From: Thermoflexus sp.
GTDB taxonomy: Bacteria; Chloroflexota; Anaerolineae; Thermoflexales; Thermoflexaceae
Direction: 5' to 3'
Assembly: GCF_034432235.1 (NCBI RefSeq)
Contig: NZ_DAOUCJ010000024.1
Location: forward strand, 1-16,186
DNA length: 16,186 nucleotides
Both the position numbers and the translations under genes were made by a program. Numbering within the stretch: position 1 is the stretch's first letter; every line of letters starts with the position of its first letter. This document shows positions 15,055 through 16,186 of the stretch, piece after piece. Under the pieces are notes generated by a model. That model did not search any database, had not been told where the DNA came from, and worked only from the letters and a program-made list of their open reading frames with translations.

Positions 15055-16043
15055 TCCGGGAGCTGTGGTGGTATCTCACGTATGACGACTATGGCCGGCG
15101 CCGCCTCCGCCCGGCCGCTTATGCCCTCCTCCTCCCCCTGGGGCTGGCCGCCGCCGTCTTCCTCTGGGCCTTCTTCCAGAGCCGCCAGGCCCTCCCCGCC
15201 GAGCGCCCCGCCCCCACCCTGCCCCCGCCCACGGCCACGGCGGTCTTCGCCACCGTGACGGCGGCCGCCTCCCGGCCCACCGCCACCCCCGCCCCCCTCT
15301 GCCCCGAGGACCCCCTCCTCTGGCGGCTGGTGGAGATCCGGCTGGACCTGCGGGACCCGAAGACCGGCAAGCCCATCCAGCTGCCCAAGCCCATCTACCG
15401 CATCGATCCCCCCTGCGTCTACCAGGGCCTGTGGCGGGACCTGGCCGACGCCCTGTTCGCCACCTACACCCGGGCCGACGTGCCCCCCAAGATCGACAAG
15501 GAGGTCGAGGTCCCCTGGTATTGGGACCCGGGGCCGGAGATCACCCGGAAGACCATCAGCATCTACCTGGCCTGGATGGAATACCTCTTCTACGACCGGG
15601 CGGGGCGGAAGATCGACGAGGTCCTCACCCCCTACACGGCCCTCTCCACCGGCGACCCCGATTACCCGGTGCTGGTCTACCTCTACCGGGACTACCCCGG
15701 CGCCGCCTACGGGGTGCAGTGGGAGGGCACGATAGAGAACGTCTTCGGCGGCCGCGTCACGGAGATCCGGCCGGTCCGCTTGGAGGGGGGGACGGTGCTG
15801 CGGCGGGTGGAGCCTGTGCTCTACCACGCCGGGGTCCACCGGTGGTTCCTGGCGGGCGGGAAGGGCCTGACCCGCCGGATACACGTGGTGGACGCGGACG
15901 GCTTGGGGCTGTGGGAGGTCCTGGGGGTGCGGGGGACCACCCGCTCGGCGCTGGGCCGGACCTTCGGGAAGAAGGACTTCTTCCCGGACCAGGTGGATCT
16001 GAAGGCCTATCCGATGCAGAAGACCCTCACCTTCACCCCATAA
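15033..16043 (+). CDS. Signal-anchored protein of the same unrecognised family (paralog B)
   Basis: The family is unknown to me. This 336-residue protein has a basic cytoplasmic tail (GRRRLRP, 21-27), one membrane helix (about 28-48) and a Pro/Thr/Ala-rich stalk (52-88), then the same domain as paralog A: CPEDP (90-94), RIDPPCVY (123-130), VPWYW-PG (160-167), FYDRAGRKIDE (186-196), PYTALSTGDPDYPVLVY (200-216) and KDFFPDQVD (314-322). C90 and C128 are its only cysteines, at positions matching those in paralog A. So A is anchored by lipid and B by a helix, with the domain outside the cell in both cases (inferred). The start is ATG 15033 with GGAGGTG six bases upstream; it overlaps the small gene before it. 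B has about 14 extra residues between the two cysteines' flanking motifs (LDLRDPKTGKPIQLPKP region). Another signal-peptide gene starts 16 bases after its stop. Confidence 0.75.
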   Translation: MRGIRTLIRELWWYLTYDDYGRRRLRPAAYALLLPLGLAAAVFLWAFFQSRQALPAERPAPTLPPPTATAVFATVTAAASRPTATPAPLCPEDPLLWRLVEIRLDLRDPKTGKPIQLPKPIYRIDPPCVYQGLWRDLADALFATYTRADVPPKIDKEVEVPWYWDPGPEITRKTISIYLAWMEYLFYDRAGRKIDEVLTPYTALSTGDPDYPVLVYLYRDYPGAAYGVQWEGTIENVFGGRVTEIRPVRLEGGTVLRRVEPVLYHAGVHRWFLAGGKGLTRRIHVVDADGLGLWEVLGVRGTTRSALGRTFGKKDFFPDQVDLKAYPMQKTLTFTP

Positions 16044-16059
16044 GCGAGAGGAGGCGGGG

Positions 16060-16186
16060 ATGCGGAACGCGATGGTCCTGGCCCTGGCGGCGGCGCTGGC
16101 CCTGGCCCTGGCCCTGGGGGCCGGCGCCGCCCGGGCCGATGGGGAGCCTTGCATCAGGGATTGTAAGGGTGACAAACAGTTGCGGG
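16060..16186 (+). CDS. Small exported protein, N-terminal part only (window ends)
   Basis: ATG 16060 lies behind a strong AGAGGAGG site with five bases of spacing, just after paralog B. The 42 codons present give MRNAMVLALAAALALALA, a classic signal peptide ending near GAARA (likely cleavage after ARA), then DGEPCIRDCKGDKQLR with two cysteines three residues apart (CxxxC). The frame is open at the last base. Its place after paralog B mirrors the 53-residue gene after paralog A. The signal core is encoded by CTGGCC repeats, and the DNA after the cleavage site is less GC-rich than before it. Product and full length unknown. Confidence 0.6.
   Translation, partial: MRNAMVLALAAALALALALGAGAARADGEPCIRDCKGDKQLR

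Noticed and set aside
14985..16175. Minus-strand open frame of 396 codons
   Set aside because: Shadow of paralog B; its Gly-rich and Ala/Arg-rich stretches come from the antisense of the Pro/Thr stalk and the signal peptide.
1..16186. CRISPR arrays, rRNA or tRNA genes, transposases
   Set aside because: No regularly spaced repeats, no conserved rRNA stretches, no cloverleaf with GGTTCGA-type T-loop and no transposase motifs were seen by eye; a tRNA scan was not possible.

Overview
The window is GC-rich bacterial chromosome, and almost all of it is explained by eleven protein-coding genes, two of them running off the edges (a glycosyltransferase at the left, a small exported protein at the right). 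GC-rich codons, Arg/Pro/Glu-rich proteins, a full-length ClpB, and the protein styles (Pro/Thr-rich stalks after a membrane anchor, MGDG-synthase-like glycosyltransferase, D. gigas-type molybdenum oxidoreductase) suggest a thermophilic member of the Chloroflexota, perhaps near Thermoflexus. This is inference from general look, not from a marker search.

Layout. (1) Positions 1-4425, minus strand: a processive-type lipid glycosyltransferase (partial) downstream of a one-piece [2Fe-2S]2/molybdopterin oxidoreductase; a terminator-like hairpin separates them. (2) Positions 4426-10375, plus strand: clpB, a small serine carboxylesterase, and an unusual DEIH-box helicase of the HrpA/HrpB kind, each with its own upstream gap. 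(3) Positions 10564-11604, minus: a solitary dTDP-glucose 4,6-dehydratase. (4) Positions 11605-12303: a 699-base gap with DnaA-box-like 9-mers in the same orientation, two of them identical, at roughly four-helical-turn spacing, plus a candidate dnaA promoter; this is a good candidate for oriC. (5) dnaA at 12304-13641. (6) Positions 13970-16186, plus: a four-gene cassette made of two rounds of the same plan: a membrane-anchored protein of an unrecognised family followed immediately by a small protein with a signal peptide.

How the genes work together. clpB, the helicase and dnaA are housekeeping or stress genes with no obvious link to each other. The Mo oxidoreductase carries both iron-sulfur clusters and the Mo site in one chain and has no FAD subunit beside it, so it probably passes electrons to a ferredoxin- or flavodoxin-like partner encoded elsewhere. 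The most interesting part is the cassette after dnaA: a lipoprotein and a signal-anchor protein that are clear paralogs (shared Cys-Pro-Glu, IDPPCVY, GRKIDE, PYTA and TGDPD motifs), each paired with a tiny exported product. I do not recognise the family, and its function is open.
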